Source: a virus. From it: 26,066 nt of DNA. The stretch covers positions 1 through 26,066 of IMG/VR virus record IMGVR_UViG_3300035698_009668, one strand, 5' to 3'. Below the pieces are notes generated by a model. That model was not told the origin of the DNA. It saw only the letters and a list, made by a program, of their open reading frames with translations, and made no database searches. This document shows positions 15,913 to 22,509 of the stretch, piece after piece (position 1 is the stretch's first letter; each line of letters opens with the position of its first letter). A program made the position numbers and the translations under genes.

Positions 15913-15918
15913 CTACCC

Positions 15919-15947
15919 ATTATATCACGCATCCGTGGGCAGCGCAA
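15919..15947 (-). promoter_or_regulatory. Promoter TTGCGC-17-TATAAT for the lipoprotein
   Basis: Minus strand: TTGCGC (15947-15942), 17-base spacer, TATAAT (15924-15919). It overlaps the last codons of the upstream 104-aa gene. The lipoprotein ATG begins 7 bases after the -10 box, so the transcript would begin at or next to the start codon. Confidence 0.5.
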
Positions 15948-16239
15948 ACTCTACATCCCAATCAATGTCAAGTATAAACAATGCCTTATCAGGATGTTTT
16001 ACATTCATGAGCATGTAACCACATGATTTTAAAGAGGAAATTACCCCTCCTTTATACTTGGTGAACTCAGCTTCACTCAGTTTACCGCCATACATAGTGT
16101 AAATAAGCTTTGTTTCACCCTGTGCCATCTTAGTATTGACCAAACTATTGACAGTAGAAAGGTCATAAATTTCTTTCTTTTTGATGAATTCAACGGAACC
16201 TTTTGATACTTTTCTTGCTGTTTCTGCCTTAATACACAT
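15925..16239 (-). CDS. 104-aa early protein, unknown
   Basis: Minus strand, first gene of the leftward operon, with AAAAAAAGGAG before the ATG and a good promoter at 16271-16299. The sequence begins MCIKAETARKVSKGSVEFIK and ends DKALFILDIDWDVEFALPTD. It is a mixed alpha/beta soluble protein with a basic N-terminus and acidic C-terminus, no Cys cluster and no membrane segment. I do not recognise the family. As the most promoter-proximal leftward gene it may act on the host or on the phage switch. Confidence 0.7.
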   Translation of the reverse strand: MCIKAETARKVSKGSVEFIKKKEIYDLSTVNSLVNTKMAQGETKLIYTMYGGKLSEAEFTKYKGGVISSLKSCGYMLMNVKHPDKALFILDIDWDVEFALPTDA

Positions 16240-16270
16240 AAAAATTCTCCTTTTTTTATCTCACCCAAAC

Positions 16271-16299
16271 AGATTAGGCTGAGAGAAGTGAGCTGTCAA
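16271..16299 (-). promoter_or_regulatory. Leftward early promoter TTGACA-17-TAATCT
   Basis: Minus strand: perfect -35 TTGACA (16299-16294), 17-base spacer, -10 TAATCT (16276-16271). Transcription would begin near 16264, about 25 bases before the 104-aa gene. Confidence 0.7.
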
Positions 16300-16328
16300 C
16301 ATTTATGTTGGATGCGACGCAGCGTGTA

Positions 16329-16439
16329 TTGACATACTGAATCAAGTGTGTTATAGCGGGGCTGTGCGTATTGACATATCGAGTCTAGTATGAGTGTGAC
16401 TCAGAGGGTCTTGACATATAGGCTGCACTGTGTTACGTG
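16329..16439 (+). promoter_or_regulatory. Three tandem TTGACATA promoter-like repeats
   Basis: Perfect TTGACA boxes lie at 16329, 16371 and 16411 (spacings 42 and 40), each inside TTGACATA and each followed by a similar stretch (TC-A-G-T...TG). The first has TATAGC at 16352 with a 17-base spacer and an extended TG; the third has TACGTG at 16434, also with TG. The second has no clear -10. The region may be a set of rightward early promoters or an array of binding sites about four helix turns apart. Confidence 0.6.
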
Positions 16440-16489
16440 TGCGCCCGTTCATTATATTAGCTGTGAATCAGCTCATGACGCTGTTAGCC

Positions 16490-16518
16490 TTGACGGTCAT
16501 CAGCTAACTTGATATCAT
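16490..16518 (+). promoter_or_regulatory. Rightward promoter TTGACG-17-TATCAT
   Basis: TTGACG (16490-16495), 17-base spacer, TATCAT (16513-16518). The -35 is within the dyad TGACGGTCA and the spacer contains CAGCTAA, which suggests regulation by a DNA-binding protein. Confidence 0.6.
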
Positions 16519-16571
16519 GGCTGGTGATTGTTAGCTGTCTCAGTGGGGTGGTTGAGAATTTTAAAAAGTTA

Positions 16572-16600
16572 TTGACAGCCTGATTTGTTCAGCGTAGCGT
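16572..16600 (+). promoter_or_regulatory. Rightward promoter TTGACA-17-TAGCGT
   Basis: TTGACA (16572-16577), 17-base spacer, weak -10 TAGCGT (16595-16600). It is preceded by an A/T-rich stretch and lies nearest to the 58-aa gene. The weak -10 suggests activator dependence or a minor promoter. Confidence 0.4.
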
Positions 16601-16646
16601 TAAAGTCAGCTAATCACGAATGTCTCTCTACATCATGGAGGATGTT

Positions 16647-16823
16647 ATGGCTGATAAAGGTGACCGTTCGCAAGACGGACCGATAGTAGAATTGATTAGA
16701 ATAGGTGACGGGTTAGAAGAAGTAACTACACAACCTTTTTATTCATTATTTGAGCTGTTTAAAGAGCTTGAGGAAATTAAAAAACTTGACACAGTAGGTT
16801 CCTTCAAGCTAAACTATCTTTAA
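16647..16823 (+). CDS. 58-aa early protein, unknown
   Basis: The start at 16647 is chosen because GGAGGAT lies just upstream. The in-frame ATG at 16620 has no ribosome binding site. The protein begins MADKGDRSQDGPIVELIRIG and has an acidic helix (SLFELFKELEEIKKL). It is soluble and acidic, with no known motif. As first gene of the rightward transcript, followed by a terminator, it may be a regulator. It is in a single-gene segment between the control region and the replication genes. Confidence 0.55.
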   Translation: MADKGDRSQDGPIVELIRIGDGLEEVTTQPFYSLFELFKELEEIKKLDTVGSFKLNYL

Positions 16824-16855
16824 TACGAGTTCTACTATTTATTGTCTTGCGAATT

Positions 16856-16886
16856 AAGGGGTGCCATTAAGGTGCCCCTTCTTTTT
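16856..16886 (+). terminator. Terminator/attenuator before the replication genes
   Basis: AAGGGGTGCC (16856-16865) pairs with GGTGCCCCTT (16871-16880), ten pairs including two G-U, 5-base loop, then CTTTTTAT. The replication initiator starts only 12 bases after the T run with its own GGAGG, and no separate promoter is obvious, so read-through or antitermination is probably needed. Confidence 0.8.
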
Positions 16887-16897
16887 ATGGAGGATAA

Positions 16898-17758
16898 ATG
16901 GCTAGAGTAAATGTAGATGATACGTTATTTAAAGATGAGCGATTCAGGTTCATTTCTAGAAAAATCGGAGATAAATTAGCATTAGGGGATTGGTTAACCA
17001 TTGTGGTTACCGCTCAAAAGTATTGGGTTGATAATAAGCTTATCCCTAAGAACATATGGGCTATAGGAGAACACGACGAATCTTTCGTCTCTTCAGGTCT
17101 TGTTGTGGAAAGAGATGACGGTTTTTATCTGTGTGGCTCAGAAGAACAGTTTGCTTGGATACTGTCCTGTAGAGAGAATGGTAAGAAGGGTGGAAGACGT
17201 AAAAAAGAACCAAAAAAGAACCCACAGGTTAGCGATGGGTTAGCTGGGGGCAAACCTCTTACTCTTACTCTTACTCCTACTCCTACTCTATATATACATA
17301 CAGATACAGTAGGTAACATAACCGACGATGACATCACAGCTAGTTTCTATGCTAATCAAAAAACACCTGTCTCAAAAAAGCAACCATCTTCAACACAGGA
17401 CACAAGTGTCCACGATTTAATAATTCAACTATACACCGAGAAAGAACTTACACTACGACCATCTACCCTCGCTTCATACAGAAACAAGATTGACAGTTGT
17501 GCTGATAGAACTGGATACAGTATTGACGACATACTTCAGGCTGTGGTTAACTACAATACGTTCTTCGTTGGAGGTAGGTCCCCTTTCGCAAAACAAGCTT
17601 TCACCAAGTTTATGGCAGAGAGAGACCTTTCCTTGTTGCTAGAGGATTTTGACCCAGAAAGGAATAAGACGGACGAGGAAAGAGAGGAAGAACAGAATAA
17701 AAAAGATATAAAAGAGGCTGCTGAACTGACGGCGGACTACAATGACTTACATAAATAG
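16898..17758 (+). CDS. DnaD-like replication initiator
   Basis: 286 aa. The N-terminal ~95 residues (DERFRFISRKIGDKLALGDW, then WVDNKLIPKNIWAIGEHDE) look like the winged-helix domain of phage replisome organisers, with a basic patch (RENGKKGGRRKKEPKKN). A low-complexity linker (LTLTLTPTPTL) is encoded by a CTTACT/CCTACT tandem repeat at about 17257-17291. Residues about 165-260 form a C-terminal helical domain (RPSTLASYRNKIDSCADRTG, then FAKQAFTKFM) of the DnaD/DUF4373-like sort that loads helicase. Position at the head of the replication genes agrees. The N-terminal fold is inferred. Confidence 0.65.
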   Translation: MARVNVDDTLFKDERFRFISRKIGDKLALGDWLTIVVTAQKYWVDNKLIPKNIWAIGEHDESFVSSGLVVERDDGFYLCGSEEQFAWILSCRENGKKGGRRKKEPKKNPQVSDGLAGGKPLTLTLTPTPTLYIHTDTVGNITDDDITASFYANQKTPVSKKQPSSTQDTSVHDLIIQLYTEKELTLRPSTLASYRNKIDSCADRTGYSIDDILQAVVNYNTFFVGGRSPFAKQAFTKFMAERDLSLLLEDFDPERNKTDEEREEEQNKKDIKEAAELTADYNDLHK

Positions 17759-17766
17759 GAGATGGC

Positions 17767-18837
17767 ATGGACGACAAAGTAATTAGTGGCATGGAAGTCA
17801 CAGATGATGATGGGCTAGATGAAAAAATAGCTATTTTAGACGAGAGAGCAAAGCAGGGAGGAATACCCAAACACTTAAAACCTTCCACTCTACTCACCGA
17901 CGCAGAAAGAAAAGTAATACTAGACGGTCTTAAGATAAACGAGACTCCTGAACTAGACTTTGAGTTTGTTAAAATAATCAACGGTCTAAGGAAAAAAGAG
18001 AACACAATTGTTATGGCTCCTATTGGTAGAGGGAAGTCAACACTATCCAAAACAATTATAAACACCGCTTGTGAGGCTGGTAAGAAGGTATTTGTTATAT
18101 TATCAGAAGACAAGCCTGACCAATACCTGACCATGTGTGGTTTAGATTACAAATACAAAGATAACCTTTACGTTATCTCAGAAAAATTACAGTTAAAGAA
18201 TATAGCCAAATCGAAACACACTCATGAAGAGAAGATAACTAAACTAGGTGTATTTATCCTATTCCTACTTAAGAATCTAGATTTCAAACCTGACTATATT
18301 ATATTCGATAACGTACACACCTCCAAATTCTATAACTCATCTAACTCTTACGACATTTTCGATTTCTTCGATTGTTTTGAAGAGATTAGCGAGAGACACA
18401 ACTGCTCAAATATATTCTTTGCACACGTTGCTACCACTTCTCGAGAGAAAGTACCTCTTGACCCAGAAGACATTAAGGGTTTCAAAGATATCAACGTCAA
18501 GGCACATCATACAGCAGCCCTATACATGGCAGGTTTAGACAGAGCTAAAGGTGAGACTCCTAGGTTGTGCCTTCACTGGTGTAAGTCAAGAACTCAACCG
18601 CAATCCACGGGGACTAAGTTCTCGTTGTATTTTGACGAGAAAAAGAGCCTCTATTCATCTGACAAACGTATTGACAACAACACCTTTGAGCATTTTTGGA
18701 AACCCAAGAAGGGAAGAAAAACCACAGATGAGGTTGAGGCGACAAGACAGATGGATGAGCTGACTAAAGAAGCTACAAAAAGACTTTCCCAAACAAGAAA
18801 AGATATGTTAAAAATGGACTTGGAGAATTTTGTGTGA
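17767..18837 (+). CDS. RecA-fold replicative helicase-like ATPase
   Basis: 356 aa, with AGGAGATGG upstream. Walker A at residues 84-92 (APIGRGKST) and Walker B at about 177-181 (YIIFDN). A following beta strand, FFAHVATTSRE (218-227), matches the H3/sensor region of DnaB- and RepA-like ATPases. A basic C-terminal region contains TKFSLYFDEKK. The N-terminal ~70 residues are acidic and may bind the initiator. It probably forms a hexameric helicase. It is shorter than DnaB and lacks a primase-binding N-terminal domain. It overlaps the next gene by 4 bases (GTGA). Confidence 0.75.
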   Translation: MDDKVISGMEVTDDDGLDEKIAILDERAKQGGIPKHLKPSTLLTDAERKVILDGLKINETPELDFEFVKIINGLRKKENTIVMAPIGRGKSTLSKTIINTACEAGKKVFVILSEDKPDQYLTMCGLDYKYKDNLYVISEKLQLKNIAKSKHTHEEKITKLGVFILFLLKNLDFKPDYIIFDNVHTSKFYNSSNSYDIFDFFDCFEEISERHNCSNIFFAHVATTSREKVPLDPEDIKGFKDINVKAHHTAALYMAGLDRAKGETPRLCLHWCKSRTQPQSTGTKFSLYFDEKKSLYSSDKRIDNNTFEHFWKPKKGRKTTDEVEATRQMDELTKEATKRLSQTRKDMLKMDLENFV

Positions 18838-19889
18838 AAGAGCGAAGGAAGGTATTCGACATTCTTTACGACCAAGAAGATTGGTTAGTTTACGGATCCC
18901 GGTTCTGCAGGAACTCAACCGTTAAGTCTGACTACTCTCTACAAGGAAAACCTTACTCTCACTGGACTAAAGAAGGAAAGGTAATGAGTTTACAAGAGAA
19001 CTCTTACATCCTCCTAAATCCTGTCCTCCCCAACACCACTAGAAAGAAGGAAAACATCTCTAAGTTCAGAAGTTTCCTTTTGGAAAGCGACACCCTTCCT
19101 CTTGAAGACCAGCTATACATATTTAAGTATGCTATAAAGTATCACAACTTACCTTTAAGCTACCTTATGTTCTCAGGTAACAAGAGTTATCACGGGGTCA
19201 TTACCTTAGAGGAACCTATCACAGTAGAGAACCCTTACCTCAAATACAATACTGATTTCCTCTCCTTTGAAGATAACTACCACTCTCCTTCTGAGATATT
19301 CACAAACATCCATCAGCGTATGGTAAAAAAGATGGACGAGATTACCGTTGAAGCTATGGAACTCGGTAAGATAGATAAGATTCCTCCCAATAAGATAGGT
19401 CACTACTTCGATGTGGCGAACAAAGATGTGACTCGCCTGTCGAGGTTCCCCGAAGGAAAGGAACGAGGAAGAAATCGACAGAAGCTTATGATTGTATTGA
19501 ACAGGGCGACGAAGAAGAAGTTTGTACCTTTTCTCCGTAGATGTCCCAAGGTAGAGTTTTACGTCCCTCAGAAAAAAGAACACCAAGGATTCTTAGGAGA
19601 TTTTGATAAGACTTACTCAAAAAATACCTTCATGAACCAATGCTCAGGTGCCTTGCGTAACAAGATAGCCTTCTTCGAGAATAGCGCAGACAGCTCAGAG
19701 ATGCACACTTCTGTGAGAGGATTCTTCTTGCAAATATTCAAAGAGTTTTCTAAGATGACAAGAGATGAGGCTTTAGAGGTAGCTGAGGATTATGTTTTCC
19801 CTCACCTCATAAAAGCCGGATACGAGCAAGCTAAACTATACAAAAATACGACGATTGATTGGTGCTATGATACTGTGAGAAGGAAATGA
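18834..19889 (+). CDS. Archaeo-eukaryotic type primase (AEP)
   Basis: 351 aa, GTG start overlapping the helicase stop, with GGAG about 8 bases upstream. AEP motifs appear in order: motif I FLLESD (E84, D86), motif II SGNKSYHG (114-121, the S-x-H type), and motif III DVANKDVTRLSRFPEG (193-208, acidic residues and R201). These make the metal site and nucleotide pocket of AEP primase/polymerases. The C-terminal ~100 residues have helical content (VRGFFLQIFKEFSKMTRDEA, then WCYDTVRRK), perhaps a PriCT-like domain. With no DNA polymerase gene in the window, it may prime host polymerase or extend DNA itself. Confidence 0.75.
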   Translation: MKERRKVFDILYDQEDWLVYGSRFCRNSTVKSDYSLQGKPYSHWTKEGKVMSLQENSYILLNPVLPNTTRKKENISKFRSFLLESDTLPLEDQLYIFKYAIKYHNLPLSYLMFSGNKSYHGVITLEEPITVENPYLKYNTDFLSFEDNYHSPSEIFTNIHQRMVKKMDEITVEAMELGKIDKIPPNKIGHYFDVANKDVTRLSRFPEGKERGRNRQKLMIVLNRATKKKFVPFLRRCPKVEFYVPQKKEHQGFLGDFDKTYSKNTFMNQCSGALRNKIAFFENSADSSEMHTSVRGFFLQIFKEFSKMTRDEALEVAEDYVFPHLIKAGYEQAKLYKNTTIDWCYDTVRRK

Positions 19890-20353
19890 ACCCAGAACTC
19901 CAAAAACTCCTCAAATTCCAAGAACTCAATCACCTCTGTTATATAAAAGGTCATGAGAAGCTCGCCCTTATGGGTAGGTGCTCTTTTTATATAGGAGACG
20001 TTGGAAAGCTTCACAAATTTATTGTAACAGCTGATAACGGATATTACGAGGTCACAGAAGTACCCGAGGCTAGAGGAAAATCCTTTTATAGAATGGAGGA
20101 TGTACTTGACCATATTACTCAGTTTTATAAAGATAAAAATATCTCGCTACAAAAAACAAATGCTATGGTTTATATGGAATGGTTATCAGAAGAATTTGGG
20201 AAAGAAAAAACCCAGTGGGAAAACGGCATTAAACCTACTGGGCTTGATTCTAACCTTTCGTGGAAGCTAGAATCGGAGGACGACAGCGGGGAACGACTAC
20301 ATAAGAAGAAAAATATGAAGACCCGCCATCTAATATATTATAAGCACAAGTGA
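19886..20353 (+). CDS. 155-aa replication-operon protein, unknown
   Basis: The ATG at 19886 overlaps the primase stop (ATGA). The sequence begins MNPELQKLLKFQELNHLCYI, continues with beta segments (HKFIVTADNGYYEVTEVPEA) and ends in a basic tail (KKKNMKTRHLIYYKHK). It is likely soluble and nucleic-acid-associated given the tail, but no family was recognised. Coupling to primase suggests an accessory role. It ends 7 bases before the convergent HNH gene. Confidence 0.65.
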   Translation: MNPELQKLLKFQELNHLCYIKGHEKLALMGRCSFYIGDVGKLHKFIVTADNGYYEVTEVPEARGKSFYRMEDVLDHITQFYKDKNISLQKTNAMVYMEWLSEEFGKEKTQWENGIKPTGLDSNLSWKLESEDDSGERLHKKKNMKTRHLIYYKHK

Positions 20354-20360
20354 GTTATTA

Positions 20361-20903
20361 TTAAAAGCCCCATTTCTTCATATTTAACTTTTCTACTGCC
20401 TTAACTACATCCGGTGCCTCCCGATGAAATCTCCTATGGCACGATCGACATAAGAACAATCCTTTAAGAGGCTCAGAGTAGTCCATATGATGACAATCTA
20501 TCAGACCTTCACTCTTGCACAGCTCACATTTACAAGGTCTCTGTAACACACCTATAGCGATAGCATTCTTAACTACTTTGTAAGCAGCAATAGCTTCAGG
20601 GTTCTCTTTCTTCCATTTAGCTAATGTCTCAGAGAAAGCAACCTTATTTAGTTTCTGATACTTCTTAGATAACCCTAACAGCTTATCACGGTTCTCTTTA
20701 TAATAAACACGGTTGTAATCATCTATCTTAGATTTGTTATTCTCGTAATATTCCCTTGACTTCTTTGAGTCATATGCATTACGATTCCTAATGTTGGTAC
20801 ACTCTTTACAATAGCTGTGGAACCTATTTGCTTTCTTAATAAAATAAAAGTCTCCCTCAGGCTTCTCTTTACCACAATCTTTACACGTTTTTACTACATT
20901 CAT
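20361..20903 (-). CDS. HNH endonuclease with N-terminal zinc finger
   Basis: 180 aa on the minus strand, against the flanking genes. The N-terminus has C7-x2-C10 and C32-x2-C35, a zinc finger. The middle is a basic helix repeat (YENNKSKIDDYNRVYYKENR). The C-terminus is an HNH site: CELC (126-129), CHHMDY (137-142), then LCRSCHRRFH (151-160). This architecture is common in stand-alone phage HNH genes that spread by cutting DNA. ATCATGGAGGATG supplies the ribosome binding site. It separates the replication operon from the small genes at 20986-22082. Confidence 0.85.
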   Translation of the reverse strand: MNVVKTCKDCGKEKPEGDFYFIKKANRFHSYCKECTNIRNRNAYDSKKSREYYENNKSKIDDYNRVYYKENRDKLLGLSKKYQKLNKVAFSETLAKWKKENPEAIAAYKVVKNAIAIGVLQRPCKCELCKSEGLIDCHHMDYSEPLKGLFLCRSCHRRFHREAPDVVKAVEKLNMKKWGF

Positions 20904-20985
20904 CCATCCTCCATGATTTCAATTAATATCTTTCAACTAATATTCCACTTATATGAGTGCATTATCGAGATGGTTGGAGATTGTG

Positions 20986-21279
20986 ATGAAAGCGAAAAGA
21001 AAAGAACTGTTGATTGAAATTAAGAACTCTATCTACAAGAACGGTAAGAGAATCCCAATAGAGGAACGTAGTGGGGTATTCACATCATCCTCCCTAGCCA
21101 AATTATATAGAGACTATAAGCGTCATGTTGTTGATGCTGTTACAGATGGTTATCCTATATTAAGTCTCATCGAGTTCTACAGTATTATGCATGGACGGAA
21201 GGAAATACCTAAATGTACTGCATTTGAAAAATATATAACCAAACTTAACATGAGAGAGACTACACATGAATCTAAATGA
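20986..21279 (+). CDS. 97-aa protein, unknown
   Basis: The start at 20986 is preferred because TTGGAG lies 6 bases before it. An upstream in-frame ATG at 20953 lacks a ribosome binding site. The product begins MKAKRKELLIEIKNSIYKNG and is helical and basic (SSLAKLYRDYKRHVVDAVTD, GYPILSLIEFYSIM). It looks like a small nucleic-acid-binding protein, but no family was identified. It overlaps the next 56-aa gene by 14 bases. Confidence 0.6.
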   Translation: MKAKRKELLIEIKNSIYKNGKRIPIEERSGVFTSSSLAKLYRDYKRHVVDAVTDGYPILSLIEFYSIMHGRKEIPKCTAFEKYITKLNMRETTHESK

Positions 21280-21436
21280 ATGGCTAAGAAGCCCAGAAGG
21301 AAGACTGCTTTGTATATCTGAGGACTCGAGAGAGTACCCTCTATTGAAAAGAATATGGGAAGTAGCGCAGGAAAACGTACCGAAACCTGTAATAAAAAAG
21401 AAAAAAACAGGCAAAAAGGCGGTAAAAAATGCATAA
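21266..21436 (+). CDS. 56-aa Lys-rich protein, unknown
   Basis: ATG at 21266 inside the previous gene and TAA at 21434-21436 inside the next, overlapping both. It begins MNLNEWLRSPEGRLLCISED and ends VIKKKKTGKKAVKNA. GAGAG lies upstream. Overlaps on both sides and an unbroken frame support a real, translationally coupled gene. The strongly basic C-terminus suggests nucleic acid binding. Confidence 0.55.
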   Translation: MNLNEWLRSPEGRLLCISEDSREYPLLKRIWEVAQENVPKPVIKKKKTGKKAVKNA

Positions 21437-22082
21437 CTCGGAGGTAGATGTTGATTTTAGCTCATTTAATATAAAGAAAACTGAAAAAACTCACGTTGGT
21501 GCAGATAAAAGAATGACCGTTGAATATTTATCAGCGACATACAACAAAGAGGAACTAACCAGAATCCTAAGATTCTCCTTAGTAAACGATATACACGTTC
21601 TCTCCCCTAAAGACATAGAACTTGCACTCTCCCTCACAGAAGACTCACCATTACTCTCATACTATTATATGTTACCTAAAGGAGTGAAAGCACCTCTAGG
21701 TAAGTACTACTATACAACAGACTTTGATTGTCCATGTATGGATAGCTGTAACATAACAGAGATTAGTAAACCCCTCATAAAAGCATTACATAAGACACGT
21801 CTACTATTCAGACAACCCATTACAGTAGTAAAGGGGTTCATATGTCCTACACATAATCAGGGGAGTGATAAGCACTCACTAGCCCATACACAAGGAAGAG
21901 CATTAACTCTCCAATCCTCAGATAACGTAGGTCTCTATAAGCTTTTATCAGAAGGAGAGTTCAGTCACTACTCAGTAGGGATAGACGATAACTTTGTTTT
22001 CCTTAATATTGAGACACGTAAAGATACTTTCGGGAACATAACCCCTGATGGAATCAGATGGGACAATCGGTCTGAGCAATAA
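21429..22082 (+). CDS. Degenerate M15-type peptidase (probably inactive)
   Basis: 217 aa. Residues about 98-195 follow the plan of M15 D-Ala-D-Ala carboxypeptidases/endolysins: FDCPC-x3-C (99-107), LIKALHKTRLLFRQPITVVK, FICPTHN, HTQGRALT, FVFLN. Expected catalytic features are missing: the arginine of the SGYRC motif is I138, the aspartate of H-x2-G-x-A-x-D is T160, and the H-x-D pair near the end is F191 and N193. Only H153 of the zinc ligands remains. It lies just before the terminase genes, not beside the holin candidates. It may be a binding protein derived from a peptidase, a decoy, or a dead gene; an intact frame argues against the last. Confidence 0.6.
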   Translation: MHNSEVDVDFSSFNIKKTEKTHVGADKRMTVEYLSATYNKEELTRILRFSLVNDIHVLSPKDIELALSLTEDSPLLSYYYMLPKGVKAPLGKYYYTTDFDCPCMDSCNITEISKPLIKALHKTRLLFRQPITVVKGFICPTHNQGSDKHSLAHTQGRALTLQSSDNVGLYKLLSEGEFSHYSVGIDDNFVFLNIETRKDTFGNITPDGIRWDNRSEQ

Positions 22083-22108
22083 CTCACTCATATATCACAA
22101 TCATGGAG
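22078..22108 (+). promoter_or_regulatory. Candidate late-promoter motif, copy 2 (before terminase)
   Basis: AATAACTCACTCATA, then TATCAC, then ATCATGGAG, closely matching the motif at 209-240. It begins at the stop of the preceding gene and precedes a 40-base untranslated stretch before the small terminase. Here GGAG is not the ribosome binding site, so conservation of the motif is not explained by translation. GGAG (22105-22108) can also pair with CTCC (22115-22118). Confidence 0.45.
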
Positions 22109-22149
22109 CAGTGCCTCCAATCTAACAAACTGTGTTTGAAGGAGTTATT

Positions 22150-22509
22150 ATGGCAAGACCAACTAAATACACCAAGAAAATTGGTGAGCATGTACAGACC
22201 CTCTTATCTAAGGGGTATTCCAATAGAGTAGCAGCAGGATTAGTCCATATAGATGAGTCCACATTTTATGATTGGGTGAAGAATAATCCCAAGTTTTCCC
22301 TGTACGTTAAAGAAGGACGTGCAAATGGTGAGAAACACTACATTGATAATGCATTACGACTCGCTGATGGACACAAAGGTTCTGCAGAAATGCTAAAATT
22401 CCTGATGAAGAACATTTATCGATGGAAAGAGAACCCAGACGAAACTCAAGACACAAAACCAATCAATATAAATTTTACAATTAAAGAGAAACCTGACGAG
22501 GAAGAATAA
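22150..22509 (+). CDS. Small terminase subunit
   Basis: The start at 22150 has GAAGGAG 5 bases upstream; an in-frame GTG at 22132 does not. The protein (119 aa) begins MARPTKYTKKIGEHVQTLLS with a helix-turn-helix (GYSNRVAAGLVHIDESTFYD, then WVKNNPKF) that binds the packaging site, then a helical oligomerisation core (RLADGHKGSAEMLKFLMKNI) and an acidic/basic C-terminus (IKEKPDEEE) that contacts the large subunit. Typical order and adjacency to the large terminase. Confidence 0.85.
   Translation: MARPTKYTKKIGEHVQTLLSKGYSNRVAAGLVHIDESTFYDWVKNNPKFSLYVKEGRANGEKHYIDNALRLADGHKGSAEMLKFLMKNIYRWKENPDETQDTKPININFTIKEKPDEEE

Larger units (their letters stand above)
16457..16613 (+). promoter_or_regulatory. 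TTAGCTG/CAGCTAA operator-like or origin-like site cluster
   Basis: TTAGCTG occurs at 16457 and 16531 and its reverse complement CAGCTAA at 16501 and 16607. CAGCTAAC (16501-16508) and GTTAGCTG (16530-16537) form an 8-base inverted repeat. GTTAGC (16483-16488 region) and GCTAAC (16503-16508) flank the dyad TGACGGTCA. One site lies in the spacer of the promoter at 16490-16518, so a repressor could block it. No DnaA box was seen, but an initiator-bound origin is also possible. Confidence 0.5.

Noticed and set aside
16077-16268. 63-codon minus-strand frame
   Set aside because: It lies in another frame of the well-supported 104-aa gene and has no ribosome binding site of its own.
16329-16416. CRISPR-like spaced repeats
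   Set aside because: Only 8 bases are fully conserved and they match a -35 box; no longer repeat unit or palindrome is present.
17610-18134. 174-codon minus-strand frame
   Set aside because: Antisense to the initiator and the helicase, with Ser/Pro-rich low-complexity content typical of a shadow frame.
19206-19586. 126-codon minus-strand frame
   Set aside because: Antisense to the AEP primase motifs; no start signal.
20335-20365. Bidirectional terminator between converging genes
   Set aside because: No stable stem with a T run was found in the 7-base gap or its edges.
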